From DASQEH01 sp963765725 (lineage in GTDB: Bacteria; Actinomycetota; Actinomycetes; Propionibacteriales; Nocardioidaceae), in the NCBI GenBank assembly GCA_963765725.1, contig CAVXXI010000001.1, positions 558,001-622,000 of the forward strand: 64,000 nucleotides of DNA, given 5' to 3'. The translations under genes and the position numbers were made by a program. Shown here piece by piece: positions 10,769 through 17,941 of the stretch. Each line of letters starts with the position of its first letter. Within the stretch, counting starts at the first letter, position 1. The notes beneath the pieces are model-generated. The model saw nothing but the letters and a program-made list of their open reading frames with translations, was not told the DNA's origin and made no database searches.

Positions 10769-11049
10769 GGGGACCTCCTCAAGTCTCGATTTCCGTGTCT
10801 TCGAGCGCTAAGGACGCCACGGGGCGGACGCTGATACCGGCTCGATGCGACGTATCACGAGAGCGGCGGGGACCTCTTCACCTGGCCCGGTCGACTACTT
10901 CTGGGGCTCGACATGCGACGCAGAGTGACTAGGATTCCTCACCTCGGACGTGATCAGCCCAGTCACGGACGCGCAGGTATCACCGGCGGGAGGAGCGCCT
11001 CCTGAGGTCTGTGCAGTCCACAGGGATCAGCAAACCGAAGGGTCCGCTC

Positions 11050-11646
11050 GTGAGCCTGCACGACGCTCGTGACGCAACCGCCGGGATGTCTGTGTGGGAC
11101 TCGTCGGCGGAGCACTTCCGTCGCTGGCGGGCCGGTGACCACACCGGTCTGGACGACCTCGTCCGCTCCCTGACGCCGGTGCTCTGGCACGTGGTCAGGT
11201 CCTACGGGCTCGCCGCCGAGGCGGCCGAGGACGTCGTCCAGACCGCCTGGCTGACCCTGGTACGCCGTCATGAGTCCATCAGCGACCCGCAGGCAGTGGC
11301 CGCCTGGCTCACCACGACCGCTCGACGTGAGGCCTGGCGGGTCTCGAAGACCGCCACGAAGTCGTTGGTGCTGGGCGAGGAGGTCATCGAGGCGCGGATG
11401 CCGCACGCGGCCACGGCCGAGGCGCAGGTGCTGGCCGACGACGACCAGGAGCGGCTCTGGCAGCGCGTCCAGGAGCTGTCGCCGCGGTGCCAGCGACTGC
11501 TCCGCATCATCGCGTTCGACGACCGCCCCGACTACGCGGGCATCGCTGACGAGCTCGGCATGCCGATCGGCAGCATCGGCCCGACCAGGGGCCGCTGCCT
11601 CGCGAAGCTCAAGGCGCTCCTGACTGAGGGAGAAGACGATGACTGA
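11050..11646 (+). CDS. ECF-type RNA polymerase sigma factor of a CHAT-protease cassette
   Basis: About 198 aa from GTG 11050, chosen because GAAGGG lies seven bases upstream; an in-frame GTG at 11011 would add 13 residues. Region 2 is seen around AAEDVVQTAWLTLVRRHE and the WLTTTARREAWR helix; region 4 is LSPRCQRLLRIIAFDDRPDY followed by the helix-turn-helix IADELGMPIGSIGPTRGRCL. It should direct RNA polymerase to a specific promoter set. It overlaps the next gene by eight bases, so it is co-translated with the 154-aa protein, then the S8 peptidase and TPR-CHAT protein. A TAGGAT box near 10930 may start the transcript. Confidence 0.88.
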   Translation: MSLHDARDATAGMSVWDSSAEHFRRWRAGDHTGLDDLVRSLTPVLWHVVRSYGLAAEAAEDVVQTAWLTLVRRHESISDPQAVAAWLTTTARREAWRVSKTATKSLVLGEEVIEARMPHAATAEAQVLADDDQERLWQRVQELSPRCQRLLRIIAFDDRPDYAGIADELGMPIGSIGPTRGRCLAKLKALLTEGEDDD

Positions 11647-12103
11647 CCGCGACCCAGTGCTCGTCGACCTGGCCGCCATGTGGCGAGCCGTCGACCCGGT
11701 GCCACCCACCCTTGTCGACAAGGTGCTCGTGGCCGTCGAGACCGAGAACCTGGACGCCGAGTACGAGCTCCTCCACCTCGTGGAGCGCAGCCGCGACCTT
11801 GCCGGCGCCCGTAGCGCCGGAGAAGCCGTCACGATCTCGTTCTCCACCGGAGCGTTCTCGCTGCTTTTGCGGGTCAGCGAGGTCAGCGGCGGGCAGCGCC
11901 GCGTCGACGGCTGGGTGAGCCCGCCGCAGCCGATGCAGGTCACGGCCATCCAGCCGGAGCGTTCGGTGTCCGCTGTCGTGGACGCGCTCGGACGCTTCGA
12001 GATAGCGCGCCTGCCCAGCGGCCTAACCCGTTTCTGGCTCGTGTCCGAGGACGGGTCCGACTCGGCGGAGCAGTCATTCGCGACGCCGACATTCGAGCTG
12101 TAG
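11639..12103 (+). CDS. 154-aa cassette protein, possible sigma-factor partner or protease substrate
   Basis: 154 aa. Residues 1-55 are predicted helical and acidic (LAAMWRAVDPVPPTLVDKVL, then ENLDAEYELLHLVERS), like the N-terminal helices of many small sigma-binding proteins. Residues 60-154 look like a beta-sandwich; a VVDALGRFEIARLPSGLTRF stretch recalls carboxypeptidase-regulatory/transthyretin-like folds. No transmembrane segment or signal peptide. Overlaps the sigma gene by eight bases and precedes the peptidase by 13. No firm family is recognised. By analogy with Csx30 in type III-E CRISPR systems it might hold the sigma factor until cleaved; that is inference only. Confidence 0.8.
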   Translation: MTDRDPVLVDLAAMWRAVDPVPPTLVDKVLVAVETENLDAEYELLHLVERSRDLAGARSAGEAVTISFSTGAFSLLLRVSEVSGGQRRVDGWVSPPQPMQVTAIQPERSVSAVVDALGRFEIARLPSGLTRFWLVSEDGSDSAEQSFATPTFEL

Positions 12104-12116
12104 AAGGGATTCCTCC

Positions 12117-13736
12117 GTGGTAGACCAAGCGGCACCGAGCGCACCTGCCGAGCGTGGTGGCAGAGCGCGCCGCCGTTCCCTGGCGTACCGACGGGCCGAC
12201 CGGGACCCGTCGTACCCGCCCGACCACGTGCTCGCCGAAGTCGACGGGCGTGTGCTCGACCCCGGTACGGCACTGACGGTCGACGGGATCGTCCCCCGCT
12301 CCACCGTGTATGTAGGCCCCCGGCTGGTGATCTCCGCGGATCGGGACCGCGACGAGGTCCTGGGGCTGCTGCGCGACGCCGCGAGGCCGCTCGGATGGAG
12401 GATCGACCTCGACCGCTCCTACCCGGAGTCCCGCGTGCAGGGCCGCACCACCGGTGGCCGGGCGTTGGGTCTGTCACGCTGCATCATCCGGGTCGAGTCG
12501 TCGGGTGCCGCCCTCGCACCCGACGGCTGGGTGCTGCTGCAGCAGGCCCGGGGGGCGCACGGCAAGTCGGCCCTCCGGGGGGTCGGGCTCGACCACGTCC
12601 TGTTCGTGGCGCCGCGGGCGAAGCGACCGTTCCACGAGTCCAACCCCGTGCCCAGCTCGACGGAGTTCCTGGGCGTCCCCGTCGACTCGTACGGGACGCC
12701 TGGCTACGGCGGACGACAACCGGTCGCGTACGTCGGTCCGCCACCTCACCGCCGTCCCGACAGCGATTTCGTGGCGCGGCGCAGGCCCATCGTCGCCATC
12801 CTCGACACGGGGTGCGGTGAGCACGAGTGGCTGGACGACATCGTCGACACCTCCGTCGGGCTCAAGGTCGGCGACACCACCCTCGACATCGGCTACACCG
12901 ACGCGGCGACCGACCCAGAGGTGGGTGGGGACTACGTCGGCCCACTCGACGGCGGCATCGACGAGCTGGCAGGTCACGGCACTTTCATCGCCGGCCTGGT
13001 CCACCAGGCCTGCCCGGACGCCGACATCGTCGCGTGGCGCGCGGTGAACTCCAGTGGACCGATCGTCGAGTCCGACTGGACCGACGCTCTCGCCCGGATC
13101 GTCGAGCTGGTCCGACGGCACGCCGAGGGCGAGCCCGACGGGATGCCGGTCGATGTGCTCAACCTCTCGAGCGGCTACTACCACGAGACGCCGGGCGACG
13201 AGGAGCTGTACGACCCGACCATCCGGAGCCTGCTCGAGACGCTCGGGCGCTGCGGCACGGTCGTGGTGTGCTCCGCGGGCAACGACGCGACCGCCCGCCC
13301 GCTCTACCCCGCCGCCTTCGCGCCGTGGGACGACGCGCCGGCCGGTCCACCCGCCGATGCGCTCCCGGTCCTGTCCGTGGGCGCCTACAACCCGAACGCA
13401 ACGGTCGCCCTCTTCAGCAATACCGGACCCTGGGTGCGGTGTTACGAGCCGGGTGCGGCGGTGCTGAGCACGATGCCGAAGTTCCAGGGCGGTCTCCAGC
13501 CGAGCGCCCGGACGACCGCCTACAAGCTGGTCCGCGAGTCGGTCGACCTCGACGACTTCACGAGCGGGTTCGCCCTGTGGAGTGGCACGTCGTTCGCCGC
13601 TCCGATGCTCGCGGGCAAGGTGGCGGCGGCGCTCGTCGACTCCATGCCCGCGCCGGGGACGGTCGAGGACCGGGCCGCGGCGGTTGCCCGGGGCTGGTCG
13701 GCGGTAGAGGAGATTAGCCCGGTCAGGCCACAATGA
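12117..13736 (+). CDS. intracellular subtilisin-like serine peptidase (S8 family)
   Basis: 539 aa, GTG start behind GAAGGGA. Catalytic triad is intact: Asp230 in AILDTGCG, His287 in GHGTFIAG and Ser492 in SGTSFAAPMLAG, with the oxyanion-hole Asn in CSAGNDA. The 220-residue N-terminal extension has no signal peptide and no hydrophobic segment, so the enzyme probably acts in the cytoplasm, unusual for S8 enzymes outside signalling or maturation systems. It sits between the 154-aa protein and TPR-CHAT gene (five bases from the next start). Likely substrates are cassette partners or a toxin-like target, not nutrients. Confidence 0.92.
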   Translation: MVDQAAPSAPAERGGRARRRSLAYRRADRDPSYPPDHVLAEVDGRVLDPGTALTVDGIVPRSTVYVGPRLVISADRDRDEVLGLLRDAARPLGWRIDLDRSYPESRVQGRTTGGRALGLSRCIIRVESSGAALAPDGWVLLQQARGAHGKSALRGVGLDHVLFVAPRAKRPFHESNPVPSSTEFLGVPVDSYGTPGYGGRQPVAYVGPPPHRRPDSDFVARRRPIVAILDTGCGEHEWLDDIVDTSVGLKVGDTTLDIGYTDAATDPEVGGDYVGPLDGGIDELAGHGTFIAGLVHQACPDADIVAWRAVNSSGPIVESDWTDALARIVELVRRHAEGEPDGMPVDVLNLSSGYYHETPGDEELYDPTIRSLLETLGRCGTVVVCSAGNDATARPLYPAAFAPWDDAPAGPPADALPVLSVGAYNPNATVALFSNTGPWVRCYEPGAAVLSTMPKFQGGLQPSARTTAYKLVRESVDLDDFTSGFALWSGTSFAAPMLAGKVAAALVDSMPAPGTVEDRAAAVARGWSAVEEISPVRPQ

Positions 13737-13740
13737 GTAC

Positions 13741-16218
13741 GTGCTGACGGCCGCCGAGCTACATCAGCAGGGCTTGCTCGCGAGCAACGCCGGCAGGCAC
13801 AAGCGCGCGCGGGGCCTGTTCGACGCGGCGCTGGAGCGCTGCGACGACGACGAGACCCGGGCGCGGATCCTGTTGAGCCTCGCCCATGTGGCGTCGGAGC
13901 TCGGCAGCCGGCAGGAGGGTCTCGAGCTGTGCGACCAGGCGCTCGCCGTCGGTGCGGTACCGCCCGACCTCGTCGGGCTGGTGCAGTCACAACGCGGGCT
14001 CCTGCTCATGCGGGCGGGTGCGGGTGATGAGGCGCTCGCCGCGTTCGCCGAGGCCCTGCGTCTGTTGCCCGCGGCTCCCCAGGCGCGGTGCCGGGTCCAC
14101 CTGAATCGCGGGAACGTGTACCTGCAGCGTGGCGACGCGGTCCGCGCGAGGCGGGACTTCGAGCGGGCGTCGGCCTGCGCCGAGGAGTCCGGTGACCACG
14201 TCCAGCAGGCGCGGATCGCTCACAACATCGGCTACACGCACCTGCTGACGGGTGACCTGATCATGGCGCTGCGGATGATGGACGCCGCTCGTACGGTGCT
14301 GGTTCCGCTGTCGCGGGTGTCCGAGGCGGTCTGCGAGCAGGACCGGGCGGAGGTCCTCTCGGCGCTCGGTATGGTTTCCGACGCCGAGGCGTCGCTGCAG
14401 GCGGCCGCGCGGGCCTTCGGCTCGCGTGGACTGAGCCAGCAGCAGGGCGAGGCGGAGTTCATCCTCGCCAAGCTGCTGCTGCTCGACCGGCCCGCCGACG
14501 CCGCAACGGTCGGTCGCCGGGCACGTCGCCGGTTCGAGCGGCGCGACAGCGTCGGCTGGGCGTTGCGCGCAGACGCGGTCGCGACGGCGGCGGAGCTCGC
14601 CTCCTCGCCGGGCGGCTCGCGGGTGCTGGAACGCGCGGATCGCCTCGCGACGCAGCTCCGCAGCGCCGGGCTGCGCACCGAGGCGTCGACCGTGCACCTG
14701 TACGCCGCGCGGGCCCTCGCGGAGCGCGGCCGCGTCGACCCTGCCTGCGCCGAGCTCGAACGGGCGAGGGTGAGCAACCGTTCGGCGCTGACCCTGAGGC
14801 TCCTGGCCCGCGAGGTGCAGGCGAGGGTCGCAAGGCGGAAAGGCAGACGTGCCGACGTCGTACACCATCTGCGGCGCGGCCTGTCCGAGCTGCACGAGTG
14901 GCAGTCGTCGTTCGGGAGCCTGGAGCTGCAGAGCTCGCTCGTCGGTCACGGGCGCGGCTTGGCGGTCCAGGGCCTGGAGTACGCGATCGACGACGGTCGG
15001 CCCGCGGTGGTGTTCGAGTGGTCGGAGCGGGCGCGGGCGCTGGCCGGCCGGGTGCCGCCGGTACGCCCTCCTGCCGACGCGGACGCCGCCGCCGATCTCA
15101 CCCGACTGCGGCAGCTGCGGCTGATGATCGCGTCGGCCGGCTCGGACCCGCCGTCCGGTGTGGAGCGCGAGGCCAGCGAGCTCACCGAACGAGTCCGCCG
15201 GCGCGCCTGGTACGACTCAGGCTCCGGCCTGGTCACCGAGCCCTGCGAGCTCGACGCGCTCGTCGCCGAGCTGCAGCGGTCCGACGGCGCGCTGGTGGCG
15301 TACCTCGCCGTGAGCTCAGAGCTGCACGCGCTCGTGGTGGCCGGAGGACGGTCGAGCCTGGTCCCGCTCGGTCCGATGTCGGTGGTGCGCGCACTGCTCG
15401 ACGGCATGCAGGCCGACCTCGACGTGGCGGCGAGCAGGCTCCCCGAGGTGTTGAGGGCCGCTGTCCATGCGTCGCTGCTGCGACGGCTTGACCTGCTCTC
15501 GTCCGCACTCGTCGCGCCGATCCGCCCGTCGCTGGGTGAGGGTCCGGTTGCCGTGGTGCCGGCCGGTTCCCTCGCCGCCGTCCCGTGGCCGTTGCTCGAC
15601 GGGCTCGCGGGCCGGCCGCTCACCGTCCCGCGGTCGGCCTCGTCCTGGTTGAGCGCTCGTGCGTCGCGACCCAAGGCGACGACGGCCGGCTTCGTGGCGG
15701 GTCCGGGGGTCGCGCGGGCCGAGGAGGAGGTGACGCGGGCGGCCGCGCAGTGGGCGAGCTCGTGTGTGCTCTCGGGCAGCGGCGCCCTGGCGGTGGTGGT
15801 ACGCGACCTCGCCGAGACCGTCGACGTCTTCCACGTGGCGGCGCACGGCCGTCATGCCGCCGAGAACCCGCTTTTCTCCGCCGTCGAGCTCGCCGACGGC
15901 CCGCTGTTCGGGTACGACATCGACCGGCTGAAGGCCATCCCCGCGACGGTCGTGCTCTCGGCGTGCGAAGTCGGACGGTCGTCGGTGCGGTGGGGGGAGG
16001 AGACGCTCGGCATGACCGTCGCCTGGCTGCACGCCGGGGCGCGGTGCGTCATCGCCTCACCCGCGAGTGTCAACGACGACGTGGCGTGCGAGGTGCTGGC
16101 GGCGACCCATGCCCTCCTCGCTGCTGGGGAGGCGCCCAGCAGCGCGCTGGCGTCCGCGACGCGTGCAGTGGGTTCGCATCCTCCAGCGCCGTTCATCTGC
16201 TTCGGCAGCGGCTGGTAG
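13741..16218 (+). CDS. TPR-CHAT caspase-like protease
   Basis: 825 aa from GTG 13741. Residues 1-430 are helical repeats of TPR type (for example ARGLFDAALERCDDDETRAR and the RRDFERASACAEESGDHVQQ region). The C-terminal third is a CHAT domain, a clan CD cysteine peptidase, with the catalytic dyad His702 (HVAAHGRH) and Cys742 (LSACEVG). CHAT proteins act in programmed cell death and defence, including the TPR-CHAT subunit of Craspase. Both catalytic residues are present, so it should be active. Last gene of the cassette; a 22-bp repeat array begins four bases after its stop. Confidence 0.92.
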   Translation: MLTAAELHQQGLLASNAGRHKRARGLFDAALERCDDDETRARILLSLAHVASELGSRQEGLELCDQALAVGAVPPDLVGLVQSQRGLLLMRAGAGDEALAAFAEALRLLPAAPQARCRVHLNRGNVYLQRGDAVRARRDFERASACAEESGDHVQQARIAHNIGYTHLLTGDLIMALRMMDAARTVLVPLSRVSEAVCEQDRAEVLSALGMVSDAEASLQAAARAFGSRGLSQQQGEAEFILAKLLLLDRPADAATVGRRARRRFERRDSVGWALRADAVATAAELASSPGGSRVLERADRLATQLRSAGLRTEASTVHLYAARALAERGRVDPACAELERARVSNRSALTLRLLAREVQARVARRKGRRADVVHHLRRGLSELHEWQSSFGSLELQSSLVGHGRGLAVQGLEYAIDDGRPAVVFEWSERARALAGRVPPVRPPADADAAADLTRLRQLRLMIASAGSDPPSGVEREASELTERVRRRAWYDSGSGLVTEPCELDALVAELQRSDGALVAYLAVSSELHALVVAGGRSSLVPLGPMSVVRALLDGMQADLDVAASRLPEVLRAAVHASLLRRLDLLSSALVAPIRPSLGEGPVAVVPAGSLAAVPWPLLDGLAGRPLTVPRSASSWLSARASRPKATTAGFVAGPGVARAEEEVTRAAAQWASSCVLSGSGALAVVVRDLAETVDVFHVAAHGRHAAENPLFSAVELADGPLFGYDIDRLKAIPATVVLSACEVGRSSVRWGEETLGMTVAWLHAGARCVIASPASVNDDVACEVLAATHALLAAGEAPSSALASATRAVGSHPPAPFICFGSGW

Positions 16219-16219
16219 C

Positions 16220-16358
16220 GCCGAGAGGTCAGAGATGTCCGGTCGAGCGGGCGCAAATGCTGCGCCGAGCGGGCGGGAATGCTGCGCCGAGCGGGCGCAA
16301 ATGCTCCGCCGAGGGGGCAGAGATGTCCGGTCGAGCGGCTGAGGATGTGCGGCTGAGC
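16220..16358 (+). repeat. 22-bp tandem repeat array, locus 2 (plus orientation)
   Basis: Seven units with cores at 16222, 16244, 16266, 16288, 16310, 16332 and 16354, all exactly 22 bases apart; the outer units are degenerate, the inner ones closest to consensus (CGAGCGGGCG then CAAATG or GGAATG). The first core starts four bases after the TAG stop of the TPR-CHAT gene, the same offset as at 36.1 kb. It lies between that gene and the convergent 43-aa ORF. Confidence 0.9.
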
Positions 16359-16393
16359 AGCCGGCTACGTCGCGGGCTCCACCGAAGACAGGG

Positions 16394-16525
16394 TCAGCGG
16401 GTGATCTGGGACATGTCCGCGACCACGTGACAGCGGTTGTTGCAGTCGGCGGATGGCCGGTGGCAGTGCACGATGATCCCCTTCGGCACCACAGCGGGCC
16501 AACATTCGTCGATCGTCGTGGCCAT
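16394..16525 (-). CDS. 43-aa Cys/His-rich small protein
   Basis: Open frame of 43 codons beginning MATTIDECWPAVVPKG and containing HCHRPSADCNNRCH. Four Cys and three His are packed in a way that suggests a metal site or redox role. A good AAGGGG ribosome site lies five bases before the ATG at 16525, and about 88% of codons end in G or C, as in the real genes here. It faces the TPR-CHAT gene across the repeat array. I do not recognise a family. Confidence 0.5.
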   Translation of the reverse strand: MATTIDECWPAVVPKGIIVHCHRPSADCNNRCHVVADMSQITR

Positions 16526-16603
16526 CGGGACCCCTTAGCTGAGGACGGCCGGTGTGTTCCCGGTTCGTACCAGACTAGACCTGGCCGACTACGCAACGAG
16601 AGG

Positions 16604-16612
16604 TTATCCACA
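16604..16612 (+). promoter_or_regulatory. perfect DnaA box (TTATCCACA)
   Basis: Exact match to the consensus DnaA 9-mer in the gap 16526-16709 between the 43-aa ORF and the acetyltransferase. It is isolated, so it does not indicate an origin; it may be chance or a DnaA-titration or regulatory site. Nothing else coding was seen in this gap. Confidence 0.3.
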
Positions 16613-16697
16613 CGGAGCGTGTCGCCGGGAGGTCAAGGAGTACACCGAAGGCCTAGTACAGCCCCTTCGCCGAGGCTCGACGGCACCCCGCGGTCGC

Positions 16698-16709
16698 TAG
16701 GGTCGGGCC
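16698..16709 (+). promoter_or_regulatory. -10 box of a leaderless acetyltransferase promoter
   Basis: TAGGGT (16698-16703), six bases, then ATG at 16710; no ribosome binding site precedes the ATG. Confidence 0.5.
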
Positions 16710-17867
16710 ATGGAAACCCGGTCCGTGGACCCGGCCGACGTCGGCCGCTCGTTCGACATCCGTACCCGCTCCTTCGGCGTGGCGCCCGCGTCCAGCCGGC
16801 CCGGATGGGAGGAGCGGGCCCGCGCGGCCGGCGACGAGGGGCGAACCGTCGGGGTGTACGAGGGCCGGCTTCTCGTCGGTCGCGCGATGATCTGGCCCTT
16901 CCGGCAGTGGTGGGGCGGGCGAGCGCTGCCGATGGCCGGTATCGCCGGAGTAGTGGTCTCGCCGGAGTACCGTGGCCGCGGCGTCGGCACGGCTCTCATG
17001 CAGGGCATTCTCGAACGCTCGCGGGAGCTCGGCTATCCGCTATCGGTGCTGTACCCCGCAACCGTGCCCGTGTACCGAAGGCTGGGCTGGGAGGTCGCCG
17101 GATCCCAGTACCGCGTCACGATGGACACTCGGCTGCTTCGTGAGCTTCGCGGCGGACCTCGCACCGTTCGGGAGGCAGGCCCGGACGACGTGGGCAGCAT
17201 GCTGGAGATCATGCGGCGTCAGTACACCCGGACACGGGCGAACGGCCCGAAGGACGACGACGAGGCAGAGCTCCGCGAGCAGCTCGCCGAGGAGTCTGTC
17301 CTGGCGTACATCTGCGACGACGGGTACGTCGTGTACGGCTGGGAGGGCGACGACCTCGCGGTGTACCAGCTACAGGCCGGCGACGCCGAGACCGCCCGCT
17401 CCCTCTGGTCGGTCGTCGGGTCGGGATCCTCGATCGCCAAGCATGTCTACGCCTACCTCGCACCCGACGACCCCGTCCACTGGCTGGTGCCCGACGTGGT
17501 GGCGCCGAGCGTCCATCAGAACCGCTGGATGCTCCGCTGCTGCGATGTCCGGGCGGCGGTGGAGGGCCGCGGGTACCCCCCGGCAACGACGGTCGACGTC
17601 GCACTCGAGATCGCCGACCCGCAGCTCTCGGGCAACGGCTTCACCGGGAGACTCCAGGTGTCCGACGGCGCAGGCCGTCTGGTTCCCGGTGCCGGGCGGG
17701 GTCCCGTCACCCGCATCGGCCCCAACGGTCTCGCCGCGCTGTACGCGGGCGCGTCCGCGAGCATGCTGGCCGCCGGGGGCCTCGTCTCCGGCGGGGACCG
17801 GGAGACCTACGCGCTGCTGGACTCGGCGTTCTCGGGGCGTCCCGCCTATCTGCTCGAGTACTTCTGA
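16710..17867 (+). CDS. Eis-like GNAT N-acetyltransferase
   Basis: 385 aa, the length and build of the Eis family (two GNAT domains plus a C-terminal sterol-carrier-like domain). The acetyl-CoA loop is VVVSPEYRGRGVGTALM near residues 81-97. A tyrosine and PATVPVYRRLGWEVAG follow, then the degenerate second GNAT domain and a C-terminal part ending LDSAFSGRPAYLLEYF with the free carboxylate typical of Eis proteins. These enzymes acetylate amines, including aminoglycosides or peptide lysines; the actual substrate is unknown. Confidence 0.88.
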   Translation: METRSVDPADVGRSFDIRTRSFGVAPASSRPGWEERARAAGDEGRTVGVYEGRLLVGRAMIWPFRQWWGGRALPMAGIAGVVVSPEYRGRGVGTALMQGILERSRELGYPLSVLYPATVPVYRRLGWEVAGSQYRVTMDTRLLRELRGGPRTVREAGPDDVGSMLEIMRRQYTRTRANGPKDDDEAELREQLAEESVLAYICDDGYVVYGWEGDDLAVYQLQAGDAETARSLWSVVGSGSSIAKHVYAYLAPDDPVHWLVPDVVAPSVHQNRWMLRCCDVRAAVEGRGYPPATTVDVALEIADPQLSGNGFTGRLQVSDGAGRLVPGAGRGPVTRIGPNGLAALYAGASASMLAAGGLVSGGDRETYALLDSAFSGRPAYLLEYF

Positions 17868-17929
17868 GCGGTCGCCAAGCTCGGGGCCGCCGGGCGCGTG
17901 TTACACGTGAGACTGCTGTGGCTATCGCG

Positions 17930-17941
17930 TAGCGTCGCAGC
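17930..17941 (+). promoter_or_regulatory. -10 box of a leaderless ftsK promoter
   Basis: TAGCGT (17930-17935), six bases, ATG at 17942, with no ribosome binding site. Same geometry as at paaA, dapA and the acetyltransferase gene. Confidence 0.5.

Noticed and set aside
16604..16612. Replication origin marked by a perfect DnaA box
   Set aside because: Single box, no dnaA, dnaN or AT-rich unwinding region nearby.
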